Shown: piece by piece, positions 1 through 7,268 of the stretch
How the letters are laid out: each line of letters opens with the position of its first letter
How positions within the stretch are numbered: position 1 is the first letter of the stretch
NCBI GenBank assembly: GCA_035761805.1
Contig: DASTQL010000077.1
Coordinates: 1-25,722 of the forward strand
Length of the DNA: 25,722 bases
Reading direction: 5' to 3'
From: DASTQL01 sp035761805
Lineage (GTDB): Bacteria; Actinomycetota; Actinomycetes; Jiangellales; Jiangellaceae
Translations under genes and position numbers: made by a program
Notes under the pieces: generated by a model
Told to the model about the DNA's origin: nothing
The model's input: only the letters and a program-made list of their open reading frames with translations
The model's database searches: none

Positions 1-2
1 GC

Positions 3-584
3 AAGCGGCTCAACAGCCCCAACGACCTCGTCTACCGGTCGGACGGCACGCTCTACTTCACCGACCCGCCGTTCGGGCTGCCCGGTGGCGCCGACGACCC
101 CAAGCGCGAACTCCCGTACGGCGGGGTCTTCATGGTTCGCGACGGGCAGGTGTCGCTGATCAGCGACGAGCTGCCCGGTCCCGACGGGATCGCGCTGTCG
201 CCCGACGAGCGTCACCTCTACGTCGGCAACTGGGACCCCGTGCGCAAGGTCGTCGTCCGCGACGACCTGGCCGTGGACGGCAGCGCCCGCGCCGGCGGTG
301 GCACCGTCATCGCCGACCTGACCGACGCCGAGGGCGAGGACGCGATCGACGGCCTCGTGGTCGACGAGCGCGGCAACCTCTGGGTGTGCGGTCCCGGGGG
401 AGTGTGGGTGCTCTCGCCGGAGGGTCACCGGCTGGGGCTGCTCCGGTTCCCGGAGGACCCGCACGACCTCGCCTGGGGTGACGACGACCGTCGCTCCCTG
501 TACGTCACGGCGCTCAGCAGCGTGTACAGACTTCGCACGAGCGTCGCCGGTCCGCGCCCGACTCCGGAGGGACGATTGCGATGA
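3..584 (+). CDS. SMP-30/gluconolactonase/LRE-like family protein, 5' end cut by window
   Basis: This is the C-terminal part of a six-bladed beta-propeller hydrolase of the SMP-30/gluconolactonase/LRE family, which typically opens sugar lactones with a divalent metal in the central channel. The frame is open from the first bases of the window, so the start lies upstream. Visible family signatures are NSPNDLVYRSDGTLYFTDPP near the edge (the Asn and Asp region that binds metal), then GPDGIALSPDE, DGLVVDERGNLWVCGPGG and a final blade ending LYVTALSSVYRL. About 193 residues are present of an expected 280-310. The TGA stop overlaps the ATG of the next gene (ATGA at 581-584), so the genes are probably translationally coupled. 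The substrate cannot be deduced. Confidence 0.85.
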   Translation, partial: KRLNSPNDLVYRSDGTLYFTDPPFGLPGGADDPKRELPYGGVFMVRDGQVSLISDELPGPDGIALSPDERHLYVGNWDPVRKVVVRDDLAVDGSARAGGGTVIADLTDAEGEDAIDGLVVDERGNLWVCGPGGVWVLSPEGHRLGLLRFPEDPHDLAWGDDDRRSLYVTALSSVYRLRTSVAGPRPTPEGRLR

Positions 585-787
585 GCAGCGGCCTGGCCAT
601 GGGAGCCGTGCTCCCCGACTTCGAGCTGCCTGACGCGACCGGCGTGCCGCACCGGCTGTCCGCGCTGCAGGGCGGCGACGCCATGGTCCTGCACCTGGGC
701 CGCCGCACGAAGGCCGACCTCGACCCGACGACCGCCGAGGCGCGGGCGGCCTGGGGGGCGGCCACGGGGGTGCTCCAGACCCGATGA
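581..787 (+). pseudogene. peroxiredoxin-like protein with internal deletion (68-aa remnant)
   Basis: The first ~40 residues match the start of actinobacterial peroxiredoxin-like (AhpC/TSA-Redoxin) proteins: LPDFELPDATGVPHRLSALQ, then GDAMVLHLGR. In intact relatives this is followed at once by the catalytic Cys-Pro-Arg-Glu segment and about 100 more thioredoxin-fold residues. Here the sequence jumps near 700-712 to KADLDPTTAEARAAW, which resembles the far C-terminal tail of the same family (a match from memory). The simplest reading is an in-frame internal deletion that removed the active-site cysteine. The frame is still open, has an upstream GGAGGG ribosome site, and its TGA overlaps the ATG of the ZIP gene at 784. 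It may persist only as a coupling spacer. No peroxidase activity is expected. Confidence 0.6.
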
Positions 788-1554
788 CCATGCCCGCCGT
801 AGCCGTCGCCTGGGGGGCTCTGGTGGCGGCCAGCCTCCTCGCGGGGGCGGTCGCGGCCGCCTGGCTCGGCCTCCCGCGGAGGGTGTCGGCGATGGTCACG
901 ACCCTCGGGGGCGGGATCCTGCTCGCAGCCGTCGCCCTCGAGCTGCTGCCCGAGGCCGACAAGCTGGCCGGCCCCAGCTGGACGGTGGTGGGACTGCTCG
1001 CCGGAGCGTTCCTCTACGTCGGTGCGGATGCGTGGCTGGCGCGCAACGAGGAGATGGCCGCGGTCCGCCGGATGCGGCACGCCGCCGCCTGCGGGGTGCG
1101 CTCCCGTACCGGTGGTGACCCCGCCGAGGCCGCCCGCGGCCGCGCCATCGCGGCAGGGATCGTCGTCGACGGCGTCCCCGAGTCGCTCGCGCTGGGCCTG
1201 ATGGCCGCCCAGGCGGTCGCCGGGCCTGCGCTACTCCTCGCGGTACTCGTGGGCAACCTGACCGAGTCGTACGGGGCGGCGCGCCCGATCGTGACGGGAG
1301 GCGCCTCGCGCGCCTCGGCGGTCGCGTTGCTCGGCGGGATCGGGCTGGGGCTGGGCGCCGTGGTCGTGCTCGGTGGGACGGTCGCCGCCGGGCTGCCTGC
1401 GACGGCGGTCGGCGTCGCCCAGGCGCTCGCCGCCGGCGCAGTCGTCGCAGTGCTGTCGATCTCGGTGCTGCCGTACGCCTTCCGGGAGGCGAGCCGTCCG
1501 GTCGCCGTCGTCGCCACGGCCGGGCTGGCGTTGGGGTACCTGCTGGGGGCGTGA
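784..1554 (+). CDS. ZIP-family metal transporter-like membrane protein
   Basis: This 256-residue protein is almost entirely hydrophobic, with about seven or eight membrane segments separated by short charged loops. The loop around residues 80-120 is Arg-rich and probably cytoplasmic. The segment GIVVDGVPESLALGL (residues ~119-133) matches the ZIP transmembrane-4 signature, and NLTESYGAA (~155-163) occupies the transmembrane-5 position. Classical ZIP proteins carry His in these motifs (HxxPEG); here Asp-Gly-Val-Pro-Glu-Ser and Asn-Leu-Thr-Glu-Ser replace them, so metal preference may differ or transport may be altered. It is the third gene of the coupled plus-strand run. Start ATG 784 overlaps the previous stop; a second ATG at 790 is also possible. 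Its 3' end lies 14 bases from a convergent gene. Confidence 0.8.
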   Translation: MTMPAVAVAWGALVAASLLAGAVAAAWLGLPRRVSAMVTTLGGGILLAAVALELLPEADKLAGPSWTVVGLLAGAFLYVGADAWLARNEEMAAVRRMRHAAACGVRSRTGGDPAEAARGRAIAAGIVVDGVPESLALGLMAAQAVAGPALLLAVLVGNLTESYGAARPIVTGGASRASAVALLGGIGLGLGAVVVLGGTVAAGLPATAVGVAQALAAGAVVAVLSISVLPYAFREASRPVAVVATAGLALGYLLGA

Positions 1555-1568
1555 GCCACCGAGCACCG

Positions 1569-3143
1569 TCAGCCGACCACACCGATGATCAGCTGGACGA
1601 GCAGCACCTTGGTCACGGCATCCAGCGCGAGCAGGGTGGCGTAGCCCTCGTCGACCCGCTCGTCGGCCACCTTGGAGTTGGCGAAGGCGAGGATGCTCGG
1701 GTTACCGACGAAGCCGGACACCAACCCCGCCGATCGTGGCGAGCTCAGGCCCAGTCGCGCTGTGAAGAGCGCCATCACGATCGTGCCCACAACGACCGCG
1801 CCCAGCCCCAGGAGCACGAGCTGCAGGCCGATCGGCTCGGTGATCGAGGCGGCCAGCGCCGGGCCGGACGACAGCCCGACGGTGGCAAGGAAGAGGAGGA
1901 GTCCCGTCTGGCGCAGCGTCAGGGCGGCGCCGGTGGGCAGGCTCCACACGATCGGGCCGGTGCGTTCCAGGTGCCCGAGGACGATGCCGACGACGAGCGG
2001 CCCGGCGGCGACACCGAGCGAGAGCGACATCGTCCCGATCGGTACGGACACCAGGCCGGCGAGAAAGCCGAGGGAGAGCCCGAGCGCCAGGCTGATCGCG
2101 TCGACCTCGCTCACCCGACGCTCGGTGTCCCCGAGGTAGCCACTGACCTCCCGGATCCGTCCCCTCGGCACGACGACGCGCAGCCGGTCGCCCAGCTGGA
2201 CGTGCAGATCGTCCCGGGCGAGCAGGTCGAGGTCGCCGCGCCGAACCCGCGTCACCACGCCGCCGAAGCGCTCCCCGATGCCCAGCTCCGCGATGCTGCG
2301 GCCGGAGAGGTCGGGGTTGGACAGCAGCACGCGCCGGTAGTCGACGTCCCGCCGGTCGTGGGCGAGGTGGTCCTGGGCGCGGGTCCCGAGATACCGGACC
2401 GCCGGTGTCACGGCGGCCACCGGGCCGATCACGACCACCCGGTCCCCGGGCTCGAGGACGTCACGTTGGGTCACGATGCCGACCTGGTCACCGTGCTGCC
2501 AGAACGAGAACCGCACTTCACCGTCGGCCGCACCCGGCACCTGGGACAGCGGCGTCTGCCGGTCGACGACGACCGTCAGGTCGGTCAGCCCGGTGGCAGC
2601 AGCGGACGGGGTGTCCCTGGCTCCTGCACGGCGAAGGCTGATCACCACCTGGACGACGACGATCCCGACGACCACGGCGACGGGGTACGAGAGGGCGTAC
2701 CCGACCGCTGGGCCCTCGCTGCCGCCCGCGGCATCGGTCGCCGCCTCCAGCGCCGGCGTGCTCGTGCCGGCACCGGCGAACACGCCGGCGAGGTAGTCCG
2801 CGCCCACGCCGATGGCCCGCCCGGTCACCACGACGGCGGCGGCAACGACCAGGAGGACACCCACCGACCCGGCCATCACCGGCGCCTGCCGCCGGAGGGT
2901 GCGGAAGAAGGTCGGCCCGGCGGCCAGGCCGATGGTGTAGACGAAGAGGGACAGCCCGATCGTGCGGACCAGTCCCAACCCCTCGCCCAACCGTTCGTCC
3001 AGGGCGCCGAGGGCCAGGCCGACGAAGAGGGCCCCGGCTGCCCCGAACCGCACCGGGCCGAAGGGGATCATGCCGACCGCTGACCCTGCCGCGATGACGA
3101 CGAAGATCGTGAGAACCGGGTTGTCGGCCAGGACGTCCAGCAT
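1569..3143 (-). CDS. aspartate:alanine exchanger (AAEx) family transporter
   Basis: This 524-residue membrane protein has the typical AAEx layout: an N-terminal half with several helices (MLDVLADNPVLTIFVVIAAG onward), a central soluble region of about residues 190-340 holding two TrkA-C (RCK_C)-like segments (VVDRQTPLSQVPG and LLSNPDLSGRSIAELG are their beginnings), and a second membrane half ending ALDAVTKVLLVQLIIGVVG. Relatives such as YbjL, YidE and AspT exchange small carboxylates or amino acids across the inner membrane; the substrate here is unknown. The frame is open 22 codons further upstream, but ATG 3143 is preceded by GGAGG at good spacing and begins the conserved MLDVL sequence, so I chose it. 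It converges on the ZIP gene with 14 bases between stops. Confidence 0.88.
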   Translation of the reverse strand: MLDVLADNPVLTIFVVIAAGSAVGMIPFGPVRFGAAGALFVGLALGALDERLGEGLGLVRTIGLSLFVYTIGLAAGPTFFRTLRRQAPVMAGSVGVLLVVAAAVVVTGRAIGVGADYLAGVFAGAGTSTPALEAATDAAGGSEGPAVGYALSYPVAVVVGIVVVQVVISLRRAGARDTPSAAATGLTDLTVVVDRQTPLSQVPGAADGEVRFSFWQHGDQVGIVTQRDVLEPGDRVVVIGPVAAVTPAVRYLGTRAQDHLAHDRRDVDYRRVLLSNPDLSGRSIAELGIGERFGGVVTRVRRGDLDLLARDDLHVQLGDRLRVVVPRGRIREVSGYLGDTERRVSEVDAISLALGLSLGFLAGLVSVPIGTMSLSLGVAAGPLVVGIVLGHLERTGPIVWSLPTGAALTLRQTGLLLFLATVGLSSGPALAASITEPIGLQLVLLGLGAVVVGTIVMALFTARLGLSSPRSAGLVSGFVGNPSILAFANSKVADERVDEGYATLLALDAVTKVLLVQLIIGVVG

Positions 3144-3244
3144 CACGACCTCCGCCGCACCGGGTGGCAGTGGTCGATGTCTAGCACAGCCGTCCTGGCT
3201 CCTGACCACCGTTGCGTCGGGGCCCGTCGCGTAGGGTGCCGGGC

Positions 3245-3463
3245 ATGGCCGAGATCGTGCTTCGCGTCCGGCTCGTCTCGGGTGATCAGCTGGACGTCAC
3301 CTACGAGGAGCCCGCGACGGGCGAGGTCGCTACCGAGCACGCGATCAGGATCCTGGCCGACGACTCCGGCGTTCTCCGTACGAGTCATGGTGGTCGGCTG
3401 GTCGTGCTGTACGGACGGGGTGTCGCGGCTCTCGAGGTGGGTCCACGCGGCGCGGTCCTCTGA
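3245..3463 (+). CDS. small conserved-looking protein of unknown function (72 aa)
   Basis: I do not recognise a characterised family. The 72-residue product starting MAEIVLRVRLVSGDQLDVTY is protein-like: alternating hydrophobic residues suggest a small beta-rich fold, there is no membrane segment or cysteine, and the end reads VVLYGRGVAALEVGPRGAVL. Charged and Gly residues fall where loops would be. The frame is open from 3212, but ATG 3245 gives the clean protein-like start and follows a weak AGGGTG. It is divergent from the AAEx transporter (about 100 bases between starts). Its last 119 bases overlap antisense with the 3' end of the antiporter gene. I judge this frame to be the genuinely constrained one in the overlap. 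Confidence 0.6.
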   Translation: MAEIVLRVRLVSGDQLDVTYEEPATGEVATEHAIRILADDSGVLRTSHGGRLVVLYGRGVAALEVGPRGAVL

Positions 3464-4667
3464 CGTGGGCGTCCGGCTCCCGACCCGGGGCGGCCGGCTG
3501 CGTGCGCAGCAGCGAGAGCGCCGCCGCGGGGAAGAACAGCACCGACAGCAGCCCCGCACTCACCAGCGCCGCGCCGGTGACGGGGGACAGGGCGCCGACC
3601 TCGGCGCCGATCTGGCTCGCGGCCACGATGAACGGCAGCGACGTGGCCTGGAGCAGCCCCGCAGCCAGCGCAGGACGGCGTCCCAGCGTGCGCACGTACA
3701 GCACCGCCGGCAGGCCACGCACGAGCAGCAGCGCCACCAGTAGTACCGGCACGCGCAGCAGCGCGGAGGGGGTCTCGAGGAGCCCCGCGAGGTCGAGCCG
3801 CACCCCGCTGCTCACGAAGAACACGGGAACGAGGAAGCCGTAGCCGATCGCTTCGAGCTTCGTCCGGAAGTGCGGGTGGCTGCGCGAGTCCCGGTCGACC
3901 GCGCTGACCACGACGCCGGCCAGGAAGGCCCCGAGGATGCTCTCCAGGCCCACGTGCTCGGCGAGCGCGGTGAAGGCCACGAGGAGGACGACCGCCAAGC
4001 GGACCCGGATCTCGGCGGTGGTGTCCTGCAGCCGCAGCAGCACGTCACCCAGGCGCATCGAGCGGCCCGCGCGCGAGACCAGCAACGCGGTCGCCCCGAC
4101 CAGCACCGCGAAGCTCGCGGCCAGCACGAGCCGGCTCCCGGTCCCTCCCTCCGAGGCCGAGAACAGCAGCGACAGCAACACGATGGCCGCGAAGTCGGCC
4201 ACTGTGGCGGCGACGATGACGGTCTGACCCACCTCGCCGTCGGCGCGGCCGGCGTCCTTGAGCACGGGGACGACCAGCCCGAGCGACGTCGCCGACAGGG
4301 CGATGACGAGGAGGAGCGGGTCCTGCGCCCACGCCGCGGCCCCGATCCCGAGCCCGATCGGGAGACCGATCACCAACGACAGCACGTAGCCCAGGACGGC
4401 GACGCGCAGCAGGTCGCCGTGTAGCCGGTGGACATCGATCTCCAGACCGGACAGGAAGAGCAGGAAGGCCAGCCCGATCAGGGCGAGGATCTGCACCGGC
4501 AGGTCGACCTCGACCCACCCCAGGACGGACGGTCCGAGGACGACGCCCGCGAGGATCTCCAGCACGACGGCCGGCAGCCGGAGCCGCGGCGCGAAGCCGA
4601 GCGCCAGGGGTGCGGCCGCCGCCACGAGGCAGATGACGAGCAGGTTGTCGAAGGACACGTCAGGCAT
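3345..4667 (-). CDS. cation:proton antiporter (CPA2-type), membrane domain only
   Basis: This ~440-residue protein has the 10-13 hydrophobic segments of Na+(K+)/H+ exchangers: LPAVVLEILAGVVLGPSVLG (residues ~33-52), then FLLFLSGLEIDVHRL, the hallmark of the family (FxxGLE). A later segment, GAFLAGVVVSAVDRDSR, is also typical. It lacks the RCK/TrkA-N nucleotide-binding domain found on many Kef-type relatives. The tail after SLLRTQ (last ~55 residues) is Arg/Pro-rich, non-membrane and reads antisense through the small gene at 3245-3463, so the original stop has probably been lost. GTG 4670 and ATG 4667 are both possible starts behind GAGG. The gene follows the disulfide reductase by about a dozen bases and is surely in its operon. 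Confidence 0.85.
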   Translation of the reverse strand: MPDVSFDNLLVICLVAAAAPLALGFAPRLRLPAVVLEILAGVVLGPSVLGWVEVDLPVQILALIGLAFLLFLSGLEIDVHRLHGDLLRVAVLGYVLSLVIGLPIGLGIGAAAWAQDPLLLVIALSATSLGLVVPVLKDAGRADGEVGQTVIVAATVADFAAIVLLSLLFSASEGGTGSRLVLAASFAVLVGATALLVSRAGRSMRLGDVLLRLQDTTAEIRVRLAVVLLVAFTALAEHVGLESILGAFLAGVVVSAVDRDSRSHPHFRTKLEAIGYGFLVPVFFVSSGVRLDLAGLLETPSALLRVPVLLVALLLVRGLPAVLYVRTLGRRPALAAGLLQATSLPFIVAASQIGAEVGALSPVTGAALVSAGLLSVLFFPAAALSLLRTQPAAPGREPDAHVRGPRRVDPPREPRHPVRTARPADHHDSYGERRSRRPGS

Positions 4668-4679
4668 CACGGCGGTACC

Positions 4680-6062
4680 TCAGAGCCCGTAGGCCTCGAG
4701 CAGCCGAAGCCAGACCTCGCTGATGGTCGGGAAGGACGGCACGGCATGCCACAGGTCCGTCAGCGGGACCGCCGCCGCGATCGCGACGGTCGCCGAGTGC
4801 AGCAGCTCCTGCACCCCGGGGCCGGTGAACGTGGCCCCGACGAGCACGCCGCGATCGGCGTCGACGACGAGCAGGCTCGTGCCGGAGATGCCGTTCCCCT
4901 GGGTGTACGCGCCAGCCACGTCACCGGTCCCGTACGAGACGGTGCGCACCCCGATCCCACGCGCGCGGGCGTCCGCCTCGGTGAGGCCCACGGCGCAGAC
5001 CTGCGGGTCGGTGAAGGTCACCCGCGGGACGACGTCCCGGCTGGCCCGGTCCCGGGTCTCCCGGCCGAGGATGACGTCGCCCGCGACGCGTCCCTGGTAC
5101 TTGCCCATGTGCGTCAGGGCGGCCAGCCCGGTGCAGTCGCCGACGGCGTGGAGCCAGCCGCCCTCGATGCCGACGGCACGCAGCGCGTCGTCCACCTCGA
5201 CGGGGCGGCCCGGGGTGAGACCGACGGTCTCGAGGCCGAGCTCGTCGGTGGCCGGCCGCCGCCCGGCGGCGACGAGCAGCGCGTCACCGGTCCGGCTCGT
5301 GCCGTCTGCGAGCTCCAACGTGACCGGGCCGTCCGCCGAGGGCCGGAGCACGCGTGCCACGGAGGCGCCGACGACGACGTCCACACCCTCCGACTCCAGT
5401 GCGGCACGGACCTCCTCTCCCGCGAAGGACTCCTCGCGGGCGAGCAGGCGTGGGGCCACCTCGACGACCGAGACCTCCTCGGCCCCGAGCCGACGGAAGG
5501 CCTGCGCCATCTCGACGCCCACGGCACCGCCTCCGAGTACGAGGAACCGTCGGGGTACCTCCTTGGCCGCCGTCACGTCCCGGTTGTCCCACGGGTGGGC
5601 CTCCACGAGCCCGGGTACGGGAGGGAGGCTGGGCCGGGTCCCGGTGGCGAGCACAACGGCGCGGCGGGCGGAGAGCACCCGGTCACCGGGGGAGACGAGC
5701 ACCCGCCGCTCCCCGTCCAGCCGCCCGGTCCCCCGGACGAGCTCGATGCCGTGCTCCTCCAGCCAGGGCAGCTGGCCGCTGTCGTCCCAGTCGCCGGTCA
5801 TGTGGTCGCGCTGGGCCAGGGCCGCTGCGGCGTCGACGGGTCCGGTGACGGCCTCTGCCGCCCCTGGGACGCGGCGCGCTGCGGCAACGACGTCGCCCGG
5901 GCGGATGAGCGTCTTGCTGGGGACGCACCCCCAGTACGAGCACTCGCCACCGACCAGCTCGCGCTCGACCAGCGCGACGGACAGCCCGCCGTCGGCGCAC
6001 CGGCCTGCGACCGTCTCCCCCGCCGGTCCTCCACCGATGACGACGACGTCGAATTGCTCCAT
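4680..6062 (-). CDS. FAD-dependent pyridine nucleotide-disulfide oxidoreductase
   Basis: A class I flavoprotein disulfide reductase of the dihydrolipoamide/mercuric/mycothione reductase group, 460 residues, the normal size. The FAD-binding GGGPAG is at residues 10-15. The redox-active pair is Cys41 and Cys46 in GGECSYWGCVPSKTL. The NAD(P)H-binding Rossmann motif GGGAVGVEMAQAF lies near the middle, and a second FAD contact reads HAVGDCTGLAALTHMGKYQG. The C-terminal dimerisation domain ends HAVPSFPTISEVW, which supplies the catalytic His of the partner subunit. The disulfide substrate is unknown; mycothiol or a lipoyl-like thiol would suit an actinobacterium. GAGGAG precedes the ATG. A candidate ECF promoter lies about 60-85 bases upstream, and the antiporter gene follows in the same operon. 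Confidence 0.9.
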   Translation of the reverse strand: MEQFDVVVIGGGPAGETVAGRCADGGLSVALVERELVGGECSYWGCVPSKTLIRPGDVVAAARRVPGAAEAVTGPVDAAAALAQRDHMTGDWDDSGQLPWLEEHGIELVRGTGRLDGERRVLVSPGDRVLSARRAVVLATGTRPSLPPVPGLVEAHPWDNRDVTAAKEVPRRFLVLGGGAVGVEMAQAFRRLGAEEVSVVEVAPRLLAREESFAGEEVRAALESEGVDVVVGASVARVLRPSADGPVTLELADGTSRTGDALLVAAGRRPATDELGLETVGLTPGRPVEVDDALRAVGIEGGWLHAVGDCTGLAALTHMGKYQGRVAGDVILGRETRDRASRDVVPRVTFTDPQVCAVGLTEADARARGIGVRTVSYGTGDVAGAYTQGNGISGTSLLVVDADRGVLVGATFTGPGVQELLHSATVAIAAAVPLTDLWHAVPSFPTISEVWLRLLEAYGL

Positions 6063-6117
6063 GACGGCAACTCCTCGGGACGGTGTGGGCCCGCGGACTG
6101 CGGGGCACGGCCATCCT

Positions 6118-6146
6118 CTCGGTCGCCCGGCGACCGGGCTCGTTAC
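6118..6146 (-). promoter_or_regulatory. candidate ECF-type promoter of the reductase-antiporter operon
   Basis: On the minus strand GTAAC (6146-6142) is followed after exactly 17 bases by GACCGAG (6124-6118). The same GTAAC-N17-GAC layout occurs before the DM13, GH15 and sigma-factor genes. The 14 bases CGTAACGAGCCCGG are identical here and before the DM13 gene. It would give a leader of about 50 bases before ATG 6062. Motif and spacing are seen directly; the link to the local sigma factor is inferred. Confidence 0.45.
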
Positions 6147-6153
6147 GCGCCGG

Positions 6154-7002
6154 TCAGGCCTGGACCGCGGTGAGAGCGGCCACCCCGACCACCACGAGCG
6201 TCACGCCGCACACCTGCAGGCGGCTCAGCCGTTCTCGGAAGAGCAGGTAGGCGACCACCCCGGCGATCGCCGCGAACTGGGAGGCCAGGACCGCCGCGAC
6301 CGCGACGTCCGCGCGGGCGCCCAGCGCGAAGGCGCCGAAGCCGAGCACCTCGCAGGTCCCGGCCACGACGACCAGCGGTAGCGCACGACGGGTCAGGCGC
6401 AGCCGCCGGGTGAGCAGGAGCGGGAGCGCGATCGCCAGCACGCCGACCAGCCGCGCCGGCAGGAGGACCCAGGTGACCGGCAGCGTGGCGCTCACCCGAC
6501 CGGTCGCGTAGAGGGCGGCGCCGAAGACCACCGCGGCTGCTCCGGCGAGCAGGATCGGCCGCAATCGGTTCGGGGTGTCGGAGGGCACGGGGTCCGGTGC
6601 GGCGGCGGCGAGCGCGATCCCGGTGGCGATCAGGGTGAGCAGCCATGCGGCCGTGACCTCGAGCGGCTCTCCGGCCAGGACGGAGATGACCGCCGCCAGG
6701 GCTCCCTGCGTGGAGATGATCGGCGCCACGATGCCGACCTTCCCGACCCGCAGGGCGGAGTAGGCGAGCAGCAGCCCACCGACGTTGCCGACCCCGGCCA
6801 GGGCGAGCCAGCCGAGCTCGGCCGTCGAGACGGCGGCGGGAGGTTCCGCGACGGCCAGTGCCGGGACGACGAGGACGAGCCCCGTGAGCATCACCCAGGC
6901 GAGGACCGAGCTCGGCGGGAGCATGCGGCTGGACCTGGACGAGCACAGCGTGGCCGTCGCGAAGAAGGCCGCCGCGCCGAGGCCGCCCAAGATCGCCGTC
7001 AT
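6154..7002 (-). CDS. EamA/DMT-family transporter
   Basis: A 282-residue integral membrane protein with about ten hydrophobic helices arranged as two EamA repeats (roughly residues 5-130 and 145-282). It starts MTAILGGLGAAAFFATATL and ends LSRLQVCGVTLVVVGVAAL. The conserved Ala/Gly-rich endings of each repeat (YSALRVGKVGIVAPI; ALGARADVAVAAVLASQFA) are typical of drug/metabolite exporters of the DMT superfamily. The substrate is unknown. The frame is open far upstream, but ATG 7002 follows GGGAG and begins the first helix. The sequence immediately upstream is a peroxiredoxin-like remnant, so the gene's 5' region may have been rebuilt by a deletion. It lies 91 bases upstream of the reductase start on the same strand and may be cotranscribed. 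Confidence 0.85.
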   Translation of the reverse strand: MTAILGGLGAAAFFATATLCSSRSSRMLPPSSVLAWVMLTGLVLVVPALAVAEPPAAVSTAELGWLALAGVGNVGGLLLAYSALRVGKVGIVAPIISTQGALAAVISVLAGEPLEVTAAWLLTLIATGIALAAAAPDPVPSDTPNRLRPILLAGAAAVVFGAALYATGRVSATLPVTWVLLPARLVGVLAIALPLLLTRRLRLTRRALPLVVVAGTCEVLGFGAFALGARADVAVAAVLASQFAAIAGVVAYLLFRERLSRLQVCGVTLVVVGVAALTAVQA

Positions 7003-7102
7003 CGCGCTCCCAGTCCGCTCGCACCGTGCGGGTGATCTCGCGGAGGTCTTGGCGGAGATCCTCGTGCGTCGGCCGCCCCCAGAACCAGTAGCCGATGTAT
7101 AC
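7001..7102 (-). pseudogene. C-terminal remnant of a second peroxiredoxin-like gene
   Basis: On the minus strand, bases 7102-7001 read VYIGYWFWGRP followed by a charged helix THEDLRQDLREITRTVRADW. The Y-x-GYWFWGRP signature followed by such a helix is, from memory, the end of actinobacterial Redoxin/AhpC-TSA peroxiredoxin-like proteins. No ATG, GTG or TTG lies in this frame upstream, and the rest of the domain is absent, so this is a leftover rather than a gene. The last codons overlap the EamA start, and the EamA ribosome site GGGAG is made from remnant codons. It is distinct from the remnant at 581-787, which has its own C-terminal tail. Confidence 0.5.
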
Positions 7103-7151
7103 GCGGCGGACGGTCGGGGTGCACGCGCGGCCTCCGGGGCGTGGACGAAGG

Positions 7152-7247
7152 TCAGCCGAGCGTCGCAGCGGCGACGGGCACCGCGAAGGCCCGGCACCAG
7201 ATCAGGACGGTGAGCGGGCGGTCCAGCGGCGTCACTGCGGGGACGGG
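7152..7247 (-). pseudogene. detached C-terminal end of the DM13 domain
   Basis: Beyond the TAA that ends the DM13 open frame, a different frame on the minus strand reads PVPAVTPLDRPLTVLIWCRA then FAVPVAAATLG and a TGA. This is the missing end of the DM13 domain: family members continue GNxGNQN-Y-x-VP ... VxIWCxxFxVxFGxAxL, including the conserved Cys. Two lesions separate it from the body: the expected Tyr codon is TAA, and an 11-bp tandem duplication shifts the frame. Removing one copy and reading TAA as TAC would rejoin the two parts exactly. Confidence 0.65.
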
Positions 7248-7268
7248 TTAGTTCTGGGTTAGTTCTGG
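7245..7268. repeat. 11-bp tandem duplication at the DM13 break
   Basis: The plus strand reads GGGTTAGTTCT twice in a row (7245-7255 and 7256-7266) plus two further matching bases. Each copy carries the TAA stop in minus-strand sense. Because 11 is not a multiple of three, the duplication shifts the reading frame exactly where the DM13 domain is interrupted. Confidence 0.85.

Noticed and set aside
1551..3083. 510-codon plus-strand open frame opposite the AAEx transporter
   Set aside because: It has a highly charged, repetitive shadow composition; the minus-strand frame has clear membrane helices and family motifs.
4428..6173. 581-codon plus-strand open frame opposite the flavin reductase
   Set aside because: The minus strand carries FAD, NAD(P) and redox-cysteine motifs; the plus frame is a GC shadow.
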